From assembly GCA_022592435.1 (NCBI GenBank), contig JABYQS010000066.1, forward strand, positions 62,001 to 126,000: a stretch of DNA of 64,000 nt, read 5' to 3'. This document shows positions 1 through 9,445 of the stretch, one piece after another; position 1 is the first letter of the stretch, and each line of letters begins with the position of its first letter. The notes below the pieces were generated by a model that was given only the letters and a program-made list of their open reading frames with translations, made no database searches and was not told the DNA's origin. Source of the stretch: Cerioporus squamosus (Eukaryota > Basidiomycota > Agaricomycetes > Polyporales > Polyporaceae). A program made the position numbers and the translations under genes.

Positions 1-608
1 TGCGCACAGTACCACCCGTGCCCCTCTTCGACGAGTCTCCTGCGGCATATGCGTCCCGCGCAACGCCTGTTGCAGGCTGCCCAAAGGTGTCAGCATCGTC
101 AGCTAGCACTCCAGTGAACTTGGCGGCACCTCCCTCGGATATCTTAGCGACACATTGTCTGACTTCGTCGTCGTCTGGGACTGCGCTGTTCTCATCTGCT
201 ATGGCTTCTTCTCACGCGGCAACCACCTCGCCTTGCACGACGTCCCTCTCATCTGATGGCACGTGTGCCTCGTCGCATGCAGGATTGTCTTCTCACTCGT
301 CTCGCGCCGCACCCACGCCACCTCGTATAGTGTGCCTAGGACCAAGCCCAAGGCCATCTCACCTGGGCGTGTTTAGGACCCCGGGATTCGGCAAAGTGCC
401 TGCAGGGGCACCACGTCCTCGGCGCAACTCAGAGTGGGACATCCGGATCGCCATGGAGCCTGTTCTAGCGAAGGAGAAGGCGGTGGCGAAGGAGAAGGTG
501 GTGGCAAAGGAGAAGGTGGTGGCAAACGAGAAGGAGAATGCGACCATACATCTCTCTGGAAGTGGGACAGCATTCTTTGACTATGGTACTTCATTCTCTC
601 GTAAATAG
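1..608 (+). CDS. K-E-repeat transposon protein, left copy (partial)
   Basis: C-terminal part of the gene described at 8010-9233, in the inverted copy. The frame is open from base 3 to the stop at 606-608. It encodes a Ser/Thr/Ala/Pro-rich low-complexity region, four A-K-E-K-type repeats and the same F-S-R-K end. The start lies beyond the window. It converges on the left transposase, with 18 bases between the two stops. Confidence 0.8.
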   Translation, partial: RTVPPVPLFDESPAAYASRATPVAGCPKVSASSASTPVNLAAPPSDILATHCLTSSSSGTALFSSAMASSHAATTSPCTTSLSSDGTCASSHAGLSSHSSRAAPTPPRIVCLGPSPRPSHLGVFRTPGFGKVPAGAPRPRRNSEWDIRIAMEPVLAKEKAVAKEKVVAKEKVVANEKENATIHLSGSGTAFFDYGTSFSRK

Positions 609-626
609 GGTATAACATCCTTCTGT

Positions 627-3600
627 CTAGTCCCCACCAGTCTCATCGTCCCGCGCATATACATTATCTACCTTGCCAATCCACGTCATGTCGAAGCCCA
701 GCTTCTCCACTACAAAGAAGCGGTCCGCGAAGAGGGCTGCGAACTGGGGGTGCACCTTCTCCGCGGTGCGTGCAGGCAGTGGGACCATTCCGACAATGGA
801 TTGCACCTCCTTTGCATCAATCACGCGCAAAGCGTTCTGCCCCTGGTAGCGGCACGCAAGCAGTGCACCGTGGGTGAGCGCAGCGATGTCGCGATCGGGA
901 GGCGTGAAGTCAGAGAGCATAGCAAGTGTGCGCTCCTCGACGGTGCCGTCGGCGAGTTTCACTTCAATGGGGAAGAAGTAGAGAACTTCGGCGAATGTGT
1001 CCCCGCGCAACTGCAGCAGAGTAACATCTCGGTGAGTCACGACATCCAAGTCAGGGTGTTCTCGTAAGCCGCTCACCTTGACCATGCGTGCGCGATGGAC
1101 AGGCTTCCCTCGTCGCTCGCCCTTGCACTCCCGGAACCCGGTGCGCGCAATCTGACCGTTGGGGAGGAGAAGGCGTGCCCACTTCCAGACGGCAGGGTTC
1201 CAGTGCTCTGGCACGGGAATGTTGTTTGCACGCAAGTACGCGTCCAACGCAGCTGCTTCAGGACCTTCCCGTGGAAGCTTGCGCGCGGCGGTATCGCGTG
1301 CCCAGGCAAGCAAAGCGTACCCGTCACCCAAGACGACAGCATCCTTGGGTAGACGATCGGGCTCCGTGAGCTCCGGATAGATGTTGTAGAGGGCGCAGAT
1401 CTGGCACCGCCGTGTGCAACGCTCAGAGAGGTTCGCGTGCGGGAAACGGTGCGATCCAATCTCGCGTGTGAGATTTCCAATCGCGGTCTCAAGCGGCCAT
1501 TGCGAGTTCAGCCACGCAGGACCCAGACGGATGCACTCAGGGACGATGTGCGTGAGTAGATGGATGGAGTGGCGGCAGAAATGAAGGCGGTCCGGGCGAC
1601 GAGCGTAGTACTTCTCCTCGAAATCCTCTGCAAATTCGACAAGGAGCTGGTGGATGTACGGGCGCAGTGCGAGAGGTTGCTCGACAAGCAGGCCGAATCG
1701 GGCCCCCGAGACGAGCTTGCAATAGTGCTCGTAGTATTCCGGGTCCATGACCGCCCAGAGCAGACCTGGAAGGTAGCCATAGAAGTAGTACATGAACTCC
1801 CAAGCTTTGTAGCCAGAATTCATCTTCTTGGCGATGTTGCGAGGACAACGCCCGAAGGACCCAGGAATATACCGAGAGGCCTCCTCGACGAGGACGCCAT
1901 GCTCGAGCCACATCTCGTCGTCATAGAAGCATGCCCAGGTCCAGTCTTTCGGGTCATCGGCCTTGTCGTGGCGGAAGTTGCCACGGAAAAGCTTGACCAT
2001 GATGTCCGTGACATTGAGCGCGAAGTGATGCATGGCGTCCGCGGGAAAGCAGTTCGGGATGCCGAAGTTCACAGGGAGGCCGCTGAAGATCGACGGCTTC
2101 GAGATGCCAGTGGCGAGACGGCGCGCCTCGTACTCTGTCTGATCCTTCGAGCCGAGAACGTAGTCAAGGTCCACTTTGTAGCGTTCTGCAGGAGTCTGCT
2201 CAGGGAGGGGGTCGCGCACAGAGTAGTCGTCGTCGGCCCTAGCATAGCGCACGCCGCTTGGCTTCAGCATCGCCGGATAGTAGTGTCCTGTGCCGTGACG
2301 ATGCCGACTTTTCATGGAGCAGAAGAGTCGACACCCGCGAGCCCCAGTATGCCCGACAAGCCCGTTGATGTACGCCATAGCGATCGTGTCTGCCGCAGCA
2401 AAGACGACAATGGGACGGATGACGACGAGCTTTTTGAGGTAGGCATCCCAGATTTTGAGTCCCTCGTTCTGGAGCGCAGCGACGTGGTAGAGTCCGGGGA
2501 ACAAGAAAGAGTCGAGATCTTTCGGCTTGTTGGGACCGGGATGATCGCACCCGGCAGGACGTAGCGTTTCTTGTATCGCTCCTTCGGGGACAAGTCCATG
2601 AGTATCCAGACGTAGATCCAGCAGTCCGACTGTTTCATCTTGTACAGCTGCGCGCCGTCGACAGAGAACATCACAGTGAGATCTTCGGGATTGATGATCT
2701 TGCGCTTGACGGCGTCCAGATAGTCGTTGCCGAAGAAGCAGTCGTCGGCCACGTCGGGCAGCCCACCAGCATCAAGAAGGTCTTGAAGTTCCTGGAGAGC
2801 TCGGCGGCGGTGGTGCATCTTCTCTGCACTCTCGGGATCGCAGTAGACGGCCTGAGCTTGCGGTCCCAAGGGATGCGTGTCGAAGGTGCGACGGGGGACC
2901 TGCTTCTTGCCTATGGTCTCCCTGCGCGGCTCGCCGCACGACGGGCACTTGTCGCGGTGTGCATGCGCGCCGGTGTAGGCCATGCATGAGTTGATGCACA
3001 TGTCGGTCTTGATGGGGACGACGCCTGTCAGCTCCGCAACGAGCTTCCGCATCTTCTCCAGGGTGGGTAGCTCGAGCTCGGGGTTGTACTCCATGGCCGA
3101 GAGCCTGTTCGCGCGGTACGCCTTCTCGCTGTGACCGTTGTCGATGAACTGGCGCAGCGCGAGCCTCAGGACACGATTGATCGAGAGTTTGGGGAACTTG
3201 CGACGCGGGTTGCGCAGACGATCGAGCGCATCTTCATCGAGGCCGCAGTCGTCGAGCTTCGCGTTCTTCATGAGCTTGATGAATGTCTGTTGGTGCTTGA
3301 GGTCCTCGAGGTGGGCCTCTCGCGGCGCGCCCGTCTCCTCGTACCACCCATACGGGGGCTCCTCCTCTTCCTCCTGGGCTCCTCCTCGTCTTCCTCCAAG
3401 GGATTGCCATTGGGCGGAGGCGGCGGAGGAGTCGCAGGGCGGAAGTCGTCGTCGTCGTGGAAGGGCAAGGGCTGGGGGTTCTCCTCAGGCTCGTCGTCGA
3501 CTCCGGGTGGAGGTGGACTTGGTTCGTCGCGCGGGTCGTCTCGCTCCTCGTCCGCGCTTGATGGGGTCGGAGCACGTCGCGAAGGACCTGCTCCAGATGA

Positions 3601-3912
3601 ATTCTATGATAGCGTGAGTACGTGAGCATGGGCACATGCGCATATACTAGTACTCACCTCAACACATCGCCTCTTCCCCTTCCCTGCAGTGCCGCTCCTC
3701 TGCGACCACGTCGCACCCTTTCCAATCTCCACCGCCTTCCCCAGAAGTTTCTTGAACGTCTCGAGCAGCGGTGCCTTGCGGTAGCGTGCGTGATCTCGAT
3801 GGGTCGTCTTGCTTACTGGGTGCTCGATACCTCCACACAGCTCGTTGCAGTCGCAAGTGTAGACTCGCTTCGCCTTCGGAACGTCCTCTGGAGACTTGCG
3901 CTTGTGAGGCAT
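627..3912 (-). pseudogene. Tnp2-like transposase, left copy, frameshifted
   Basis: Mirror of the gene at 4705-7991, with the same ATG (3912), the same first intron and the same stop (627). A one-base loss at about 3377-3379, in the acidic E/P-rich segment, and another at 2536-2537, just after the V-L-P-G-A-I-I-P stretch, throw the frame off twice and leave open segments of about 320 and 625 codons. Upstream the frame is intact across the site near 3474-3478 where the right copy is broken. All differences lie in runs of one base, so consensus sequencing error cannot be excluded. As it stands it cannot encode a full transposase. Confidence 0.85.
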
Positions 3913-4263
3913 GGCGGCGCGAGGACGTCGTCGGACGAGCGGGAGGGGAGGGCAGGCAGCAGGCGGGAGAGGCAGAGGCAGGCAAGATGGCGGGAGAGGA
4001 CAAGGGACACAGAGATTTGAGCGAAAGACAAGTCTATTGCGCGTACGTACAGGACACGGACAAGACACGGTCGTGTCCACACTTGTGGACACGCCACAGC
4101 CGTGGACATGGCCGTCGACGAGACAGAGCGGCCGTCGCGAATGCGACGTCCGTAAACCGACGCGACGCGCCAAAATAGGCGCGTCGCGTAGCCTCGAGGA
4201 CACGTTACCGCGAAAATCCGGCCAGGCACCGAGTCTCTACAAAATTGTACGTAGGGGTCCGAA

Positions 4264-4289
4264 CCAATCCGACCGAGATCTCACTGGGC
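4264..4289 (-). repeat. Terminal inverted repeat of left transposon copy
   Basis: A 26-bp sequence identical to 12487-12512 and the reverse complement of 4328-4353. It marks the 5' end of the left copy. It is followed by ATGAC, whose complement GTCAT also follows the 3' end of the right copy. Confidence 0.93.
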
Positions 4290-4327
4290 ATGACGCATGA
4301 CTGGCGCGACCATCAGGCTTCATGCAA

Positions 4328-4353
4328 GCCCAGTGAGATCTCGGTCGGATTGG
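4328..4353 (+). repeat. 5' terminal inverted repeat of right transposon copy
   Basis: The 26-bp repeat starts GCCCAGTGAGATCTCGG and is an exact inverted match to 12487-12512. Confidence 0.93.
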
Positions 4354-4427
4354 TTCGGACCCCTACGTACAATTTTGTAGAGACTCGGTGCCTGGCCGGA
4401 TTTTCGCGGTAACGTGTCCTCGAGGCT

Positions 4428-4457
4428 ACGCGACGCGCCTATTTTGGCGCGTCGCGT
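4428..4457. repeat. Subterminal 12-bp-stem palindrome (right copy)
   Basis: ACGCGACGCGCC and its exact reverse complement are separated by TATTTT, about 100 bp inside the 5' end of the element. The left copy has the mirror at 4160-4189. It may be a protein-binding site or a hairpin (inference). Confidence 0.85.
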
Positions 4458-4524
4458 CGGTTTACGGACGTCGCATTCGCGACGGCCGCTCTGTCTCGTC
4501 GACGGCCATGTCCACGGCTGTGGC

Positions 4525-4544
4525 GTGTCCACAAGTGTGGACAC
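4525..4544. repeat. Subterminal palindrome GTGTCCAC-AAGT-GTGGACAC
   Basis: Perfect 8-bp arms with a 4-base centre, within a stretch of related GTCCAC and GTGTCC words upstream of the transposase. The mirror copy is at 4073-4092. It is a likely subterminal binding motif or part of the transposase promoter (inference). Confidence 0.75.
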
Positions 4545-4704
4545 GACCGTGTCTTGTCCGTGTCCTGTACGTACGCGCAATAGACTTGTCTTTCGCTCAA
4601 ATCTCTGTGTCCCTTGTCCTCTCCCGCCATCTTGCCTGCCTCTGCCTCTCCCGCCTGCTGCCTGCCCTCCCCTCCCGCTCGTCCGACGACGTCCTCGCGC
4701 CGCC

Positions 4705-7700
4705 ATGCCTCACAAGCGCAAGTCTCCAGAGGACGTTCCGAAGGCGAAGCGAGTCTACACTTGCGACTGCAACGAGCTGTGTGGAGGTATCGAGCACCCA
4801 GTAAGCAAGACGACCCATCGAGATCACGCACGCTACCGCAAGGCACCGCTGCTCGAGACGTTCAAGAAACTTCTGGGGAAGGCGGTGGAGATTGGAAAGG
4901 GTGCGACGTGGTCGCAGAGGAGCGGCACTGCAGGGAAGGGGAAGAGGCGATGTGTTGAGGTGAGTACTAGTATATGCGCATGTGCCCATGCTCACGTACT
5001 CACGCTATCATAGAATTCATCTGGAGCAGGTCCTTCGCGACGTGCTCCGACCCCATCAAGCGCGGACGAGGAGCGAGACGACCCGCGCGACGAACCAAGT
5101 CCACCTCCACCCGGAGTCGACGACGAGCCTGAGGAGAACCCCAGCCCTTGCCCTTCCACGACGACGACGACTTCCGCCCTGCGACTCCTCCGCCGCCTCC
5201 GCCCAATGGCAATCCCTTGGAGGAAGACGAGGAGGAGCCCCAGGAGGAAGAGGAGGAGCCCCCGTATGGGTGGTACGAGGAGACGGGCGCGCCGCGAGAG
5301 GCCCACCTCGAGGACCTCAAGCACCAACAGACATTCATCAAGCTCATGAAGAACGCGAAGCTCGACGACTGCGGCCTCGATGAAGATGCGCTCGATCGTC
5401 TGCGCAACCCGCGTCGCAAGTTCCCCAAACTCTCGATCAATCGTGTCCTGAGGCTCGCGCTGCGCCAGTTCATCGACAACGGTCACAGCGAGAAGGCGTA
5501 CCGCGCGAACAGGCTCTCGGCCATGGAGTACAACCCCGAGCTCGAGCTACCCACCCTGGAGAAGATGCGGAAGCTCGTTGCGGAGCTGACAGGCGTCGTC
5601 CCCATCAAGACCGACATGTGCATCAACTCATGCATGGCCTACACCGGCGCGCATGCACACCGCGACAAGTGCCCGTCGTGCGGCGAGCCGCGCAGGGAGA
5701 CCATAGGCAAGAAGCAGGTCCCCCGTCGCACCTTCGACACGCATCCCTTGGGACCGCAAGCTCAGGCCGTCTACTGCGATCCCGAGAGTGCAGAGAAGAT
5801 GCACCACCGCCGCCGAGCTCTCCAGGAACTTCAAGACCTTCTTGATGCTGGTGGGCTGCCCGACGTGGCCGACGACTGCTTCTTCGGCAACGACTATCTG
5901 GACGCCGTCAAGCGCAAGATCATCAATCCCGAAGATCTCACTGTGATGTTCTCTGTCGACGGCGCGCAGCTGTACAAGATGAAACAGTCGGACTGCTGGA
6001 TCTACGTCTGGATACTCATGGACTTGTCCCCGAAGGAGCGATACAAGAAACGCTACGTCCTGCCGGGTGCGATCATCCCGGGTCCCAACAAGCCGAAAGA
6101 TCTCGACTCTTTCTTGTTCCCCGGACTCTACCACGTCGCTGCGCTCCAGAACGAGGGACTCAAAATCTGGGATGCCTACCTCAAAAAGCTCGTCGTCATC
6201 CGTCCCATTGTCGTCTTTGCTGCGGCAGACACGATCGCTATGGCGTACATCAACGGGCTTGTCGGGCATACTGGGGCTCGCGGGTGTCGACTCTTCTGCT
6301 CCATGAAAAGTCGGCATCGTCACGGCACAGGACACTACTATCCGGCGATGCTGAAGCCAAGCGGCGTGCGCTATGCTAGGGCCGACGACGACTACTCTGT
6401 GCGCGACCCCCTCCCTGAGCAGACTCCTGCAGAACGCTACAAAGTGGACCTTGACTACGTTCTCGGCTCGAAGGATCAGACAGAGTACGAGGCGCGCCGT
6501 CTCGCCACTGGCATCTCGAAGCCGTCGATCTTCAGCGGCCTCCCTGTGAACTTCGGCATCCCGAACTGCTTTCCCGCGGACGCCATGCATCACTTCGCGC
6601 TCAATGTCACGGACATCATGGTCAAGCTTTTCCGTGGCAACTTCCGCCACGACAAGGCCGATGACCCGAAAGACTGGACCTGGGCATGCTTCTATGACGA
6701 CGAGATGTGGCTCGAGCATGGCGTCCTCGTCGAGGAGGCCTCTCGGTATATTCCTGGGTCCTTCGGGCGTTGTCCTCGCAACATCGCCAAGAAGATGAAT
6801 TCTGGCTACAAAGCTTGGGAGTTCATGTACTACTTCTATGGCTACCTTCCAGGTCTGCTCTGGGCGGTCATGGACCCGGAATACTACGAGCACTATTGCA
6901 AGCTCGTCTCGGGGGCCCGATTCGGCCTGCTTGTCGAGCAACCTCTCGCACTGCGCCCGTACATCCACCAGCTCCTTGTCGAATTTGCAGAGGATTTCGA
7001 GGAGAAGTACTACGCTCGTCGCCCGGACCGCCTTCATTTCTGCCGCCACTCCATCCATCTACTCACGCACATCGTCCCTGAGTGCATCCGTCTGGGTCCT
7101 GCGTGGCTGAACTCGCAATGGCCGCTTGAGACCGCGATTGGAAATCTCACACGCGAGATTGGATCGCACCGTTTCCCGCACGCGAACCTCTCTGAGCGTT
7201 GCACACGGCGGTGCCAGATCTGCGCCCTCTACAACATCTATCCGGAGCTCACGGAGCCCGATCGTCTACCCAAGGATGCTGTCGTCTTGGGTGACGGGTA
7301 CGCTTTGCTTGCCTGGGCACGCGATACCGCCGCGCGCAAGCTTCCACGGGAAGGTCCTGAAGCAGCTGCGTTGGACGCGTACTTGCGTGCAAACAACATT
7401 CCCGTGCCAGAGCACTGGAACCCTGCCGTCTGGAAGTGGGCACGCCTTCTCCTCCCCAACGGTCAGATTGCGCGCACCGGGTTCCGGGAGTGCAAGGGCG
7501 AGCGACGAGGGAAGCCTGTCCATCGCGCACGCATGGTCAAGGTGAGCGGCTTACGAGAACACCCTGACTTGGATGTCGTGACTCACCGAGATGTTACTCT
7601 GCTGCAGTTGCGCGGGGACACATTCGCCGAAGTTCTCTACTTCTTCCCCATTGAAGTGAAACTCGCCGACGGCACCGTCGAGGAGCGCACACTTGCTATG

Positions 7701-7991
7701 CTCTCTGACTTCACGCCTCCCGATCGCGACATCGCTGCGCTCACCCACGGTGCACTGCTTGCGTGCCGCTACCAGGGGCAGAACGCTTTGCGCGTGATTG
7801 ATGCAAAGGAGGTGCAATCCATTGTCGGAATGGTCCCACTGCCTGCACGCACCGCGGAGAAGGTGCACCCCCAGTTCGCAGCCCTCTTCGCGGACCGCTT
7901 CTTTGTAGTGGAGAAGCTGGGCTTCGACATGACGTGGATTGGCAAGGTAGATAATGTATATGCGCGGGACGATGAGACTGGTGGGGACTAG
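4705..7991 (+). CDS. Tnp2-like transposase, right copy (N-terminal frame break)
   Basis: Cut-and-paste DNA transposase of the Tnp2/CACTA-like group. Exon 1 (4705-4959) encodes a short basic leader and a Cys/His cluster (C-D-C-N-E-L-C, H, H). A 54-base intron (4960-5013) follows, and exon 2 carries 947 open codons from 5148. Visible family features are a zinc-binding C-x3-C ... C-P-S-C-G-E-P stretch, F-S-V-D-G-A-Q and A-A-A-D-T as candidate acidic catalytic positions, and a C-terminal R-P-D-R-L-H-F ... H-L-L-T-H segment typical of Tnp2 proteins. Relative to exon 1 the frame is lost at 5139-5142 (four C; the mirror copy has five). Either a shortened protein starts at the ATG at 5148, or the break is a sequencing error. 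Confidence 0.85.
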
Positions 7992-8009
7992 ACAGAAGGA
8001 TGTTATACC

Positions 8010-9233
8010 CTATTTACGAGAGAATGAAGTACCATAGTCAAAGAATGCTGTCCCACTTCCAGAGAGATGTATGGTCGCATTCTCCTTCTCGTTTGCCACC
8101 ACCTTCTCCTTTGCCACCACCTTCTCCTTCGCCACCGCCTTCTCCTTCGCTAGAACAGGCTCCATGGCGATCCGGATGTCCCACTCTGAGTTGCGCCGAG
8201 GACGTGGTGCCCCTGCAGGCACTTTGCCGAATCCCGGGGTCCTAAACACGCCCAGGTGAGATGGCCTTGGGCTTGGTCCTAGGCACACTATACGAGGTGG
8301 CGTGGGTGCGGCGCGAGACGAGTGAGAAGACAATCCTGCATGCGACGAGGCACACGTGCCATCAGATGAGAGGGACGTCGTGCAAGGCGAGGTGGTTGCC
8401 GCGTGAGAAGAAGCCATAGCAGATGAGAACAGCGCAGTCCCAGACGACGACGAAGTCAGACAATGTGTCGCTAAGATATCCGAGGGAGGTGCCGCCAAGT
8501 TCACTGGAGTGCTAGCTGACGATGCTGACACCTTTGGGCAGCCTGCAACAGGCGTTGCGCGGGACGCATATGCCGCAGGAGACTCGTCGAAGAGGGGCAC
8601 GGGTGGTACTGTGCGCAGTTTCTTGATTGGTCGGGGAGACAACGGCAGAGGTGGTGGAGACAATGGCGGAGTGCCAGACCGGGAGAGCGGTAGGAGTGGC
8701 AGCAAAGAAAGGGTCCAACTGGCCATATTGACCCAGCCAGTGAGGAAAGGAAGTTGTGAATGGTGCGATGAGTGTACGACGTACCATGGTTCCCCAAGAC
8801 ACTCCTTCTGCATCTCTTCGACAGCCCGAACCTCGCATCCCAATGCCTCCATGCCCATCCTCAATCGCTCCTTGTCCAAACCCTTGCCTCCTGTCTCGTT
8901 TAACTCGTAGGCTGTCCGAATGGCCGCCAGGGCTACTCGCGTGAGGGCCTGTGTGGTACGTTCCTTCTCGGTCTCGCAGTCTAACGAGTGTGTATGCAGA
9001 TCTATTGCCTCGAGGAAATAGCGACATGCGCTCTTCTCAACACGTCGATCGCTGTGCAGCCAGTGATCAGTTCAACGTAACCGAGAGATTGAAAGAACTG
9101 CGCACCCTGGAGGAGAAGCTCGATCAGCGATACTTTGAAGCCATTCGCGCAAGTGCAGAGGTGGCCCATCGCTGCTTGAGGCATCGCTGGAGTCCGAGTC
9201 GCCATCATAGCCACGTTCGTCGCCGGAGTCCAT
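8010..9233 (-). CDS. Transposon-borne protein with V-A-K-E-K repeats, unknown function
   Basis: Two exons: 9233-9106, then a 54-base intron (9105-9052), then 9051-8010. The frame is continuous, giving 389 residues. The N-terminus is acidic (M-D-S-G-D-E-R-G-Y-D-G-D-S-D). A helical region of about 120 residues follows, with conserved Cys, His and Trp (R-Y-F-L-E-A-I-D-L-H-T-H, E-P-W-Y-V-V-H, W-V-N-M-A-S-W). The C-terminal half is Pro/Ser/Thr-rich and ends in tandem V-A-K-E-K units. It converges on the transposase and diverges from the next gene, so it sits between the two plus-strand genes of the element. I recognise no domain. It could be an accessory DNA-binding protein, as other CACTA-type elements carry, but that is inference. 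Confidence 0.75.
8081..8153. repeat. 18-bp minisatellite coding V-A-K-E-K-V
   Basis: About four tandem 18-bp units of the type TTCTCCTTTGCCACCACC, in frame in the minus-strand gene. The mirror copy is at about 465-537. Confidence 0.8.
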
Positions 9234-9445
9234 AGCAAGCGCGTTGCAGACACGAGAGGCAGAGGACAGTCGATTATGGGATGGAAGTGGAAGACGACAA
9301 TCCTCGACGATCCCGGGGATTCCCGCGCGCACACTCAAGCGCTAACGACTTCGCACTTTCCTCTTCTTACCACCACTGTACTCGACGACAACAGCGTCCT
9401 TTCTCTCTCTCATGTAGATGCATGTATCATAATAATCCCCCCACG

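Larger units (their letters stand above)
1..4289 (-). mobile_element. Tnp2-type DNA transposon, left copy (partial, cut by window start)
   Basis: Inverted copy of the element at 4328-12512. It holds its 5' terminal repeat (4264-4289), the Tnp2-like transposase on the minus strand, and the 3' part of the second gene on the plus strand. By comparison with the complete copy, about 3.9 kb should lie beyond the window start. The transposase is broken by two frameshifts relative to the right copy, but it keeps the frame at a third site where the right copy is broken. Confidence 0.9.
1..8617. repeat. Giant near-perfect inverted repeat (palindrome)
   Basis: Bases 1-4289 are the reverse complement of 4328-8617, with a unique 38-base spacer at 4290-4327. 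The arms differ by at least three single-base homopolymer changes: left 3474-3478 has five G against four C at 5139-5142, left 3377-3379 has three G against four C at 5238-5241, and left 2536-2537 has two C against three G at 6080-6082. The inner end of each arm is exactly the 26-bp terminal repeat of a transposon, so the palindrome is two transposon copies head to head. The left arm reaches the window edge, so its full length is unknown. Confidence 0.97.

Noticed and set aside
4414..5013. 199-codon frame starting upstream of the transposase ATG
   Set aside because: Its first 97 codons are low-complexity upstream DNA and its end reads through the 54-base intron. The start at 4705 fits the family better.
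5628..7058. 476-codon open frame on the minus strand, opposite the right transposase
   Set aside because: It is the antisense shadow of the GC-rich transposase exon; no motifs, and the sense strand has the known family blocks. The mirror frame in the left arm is equally rejected.
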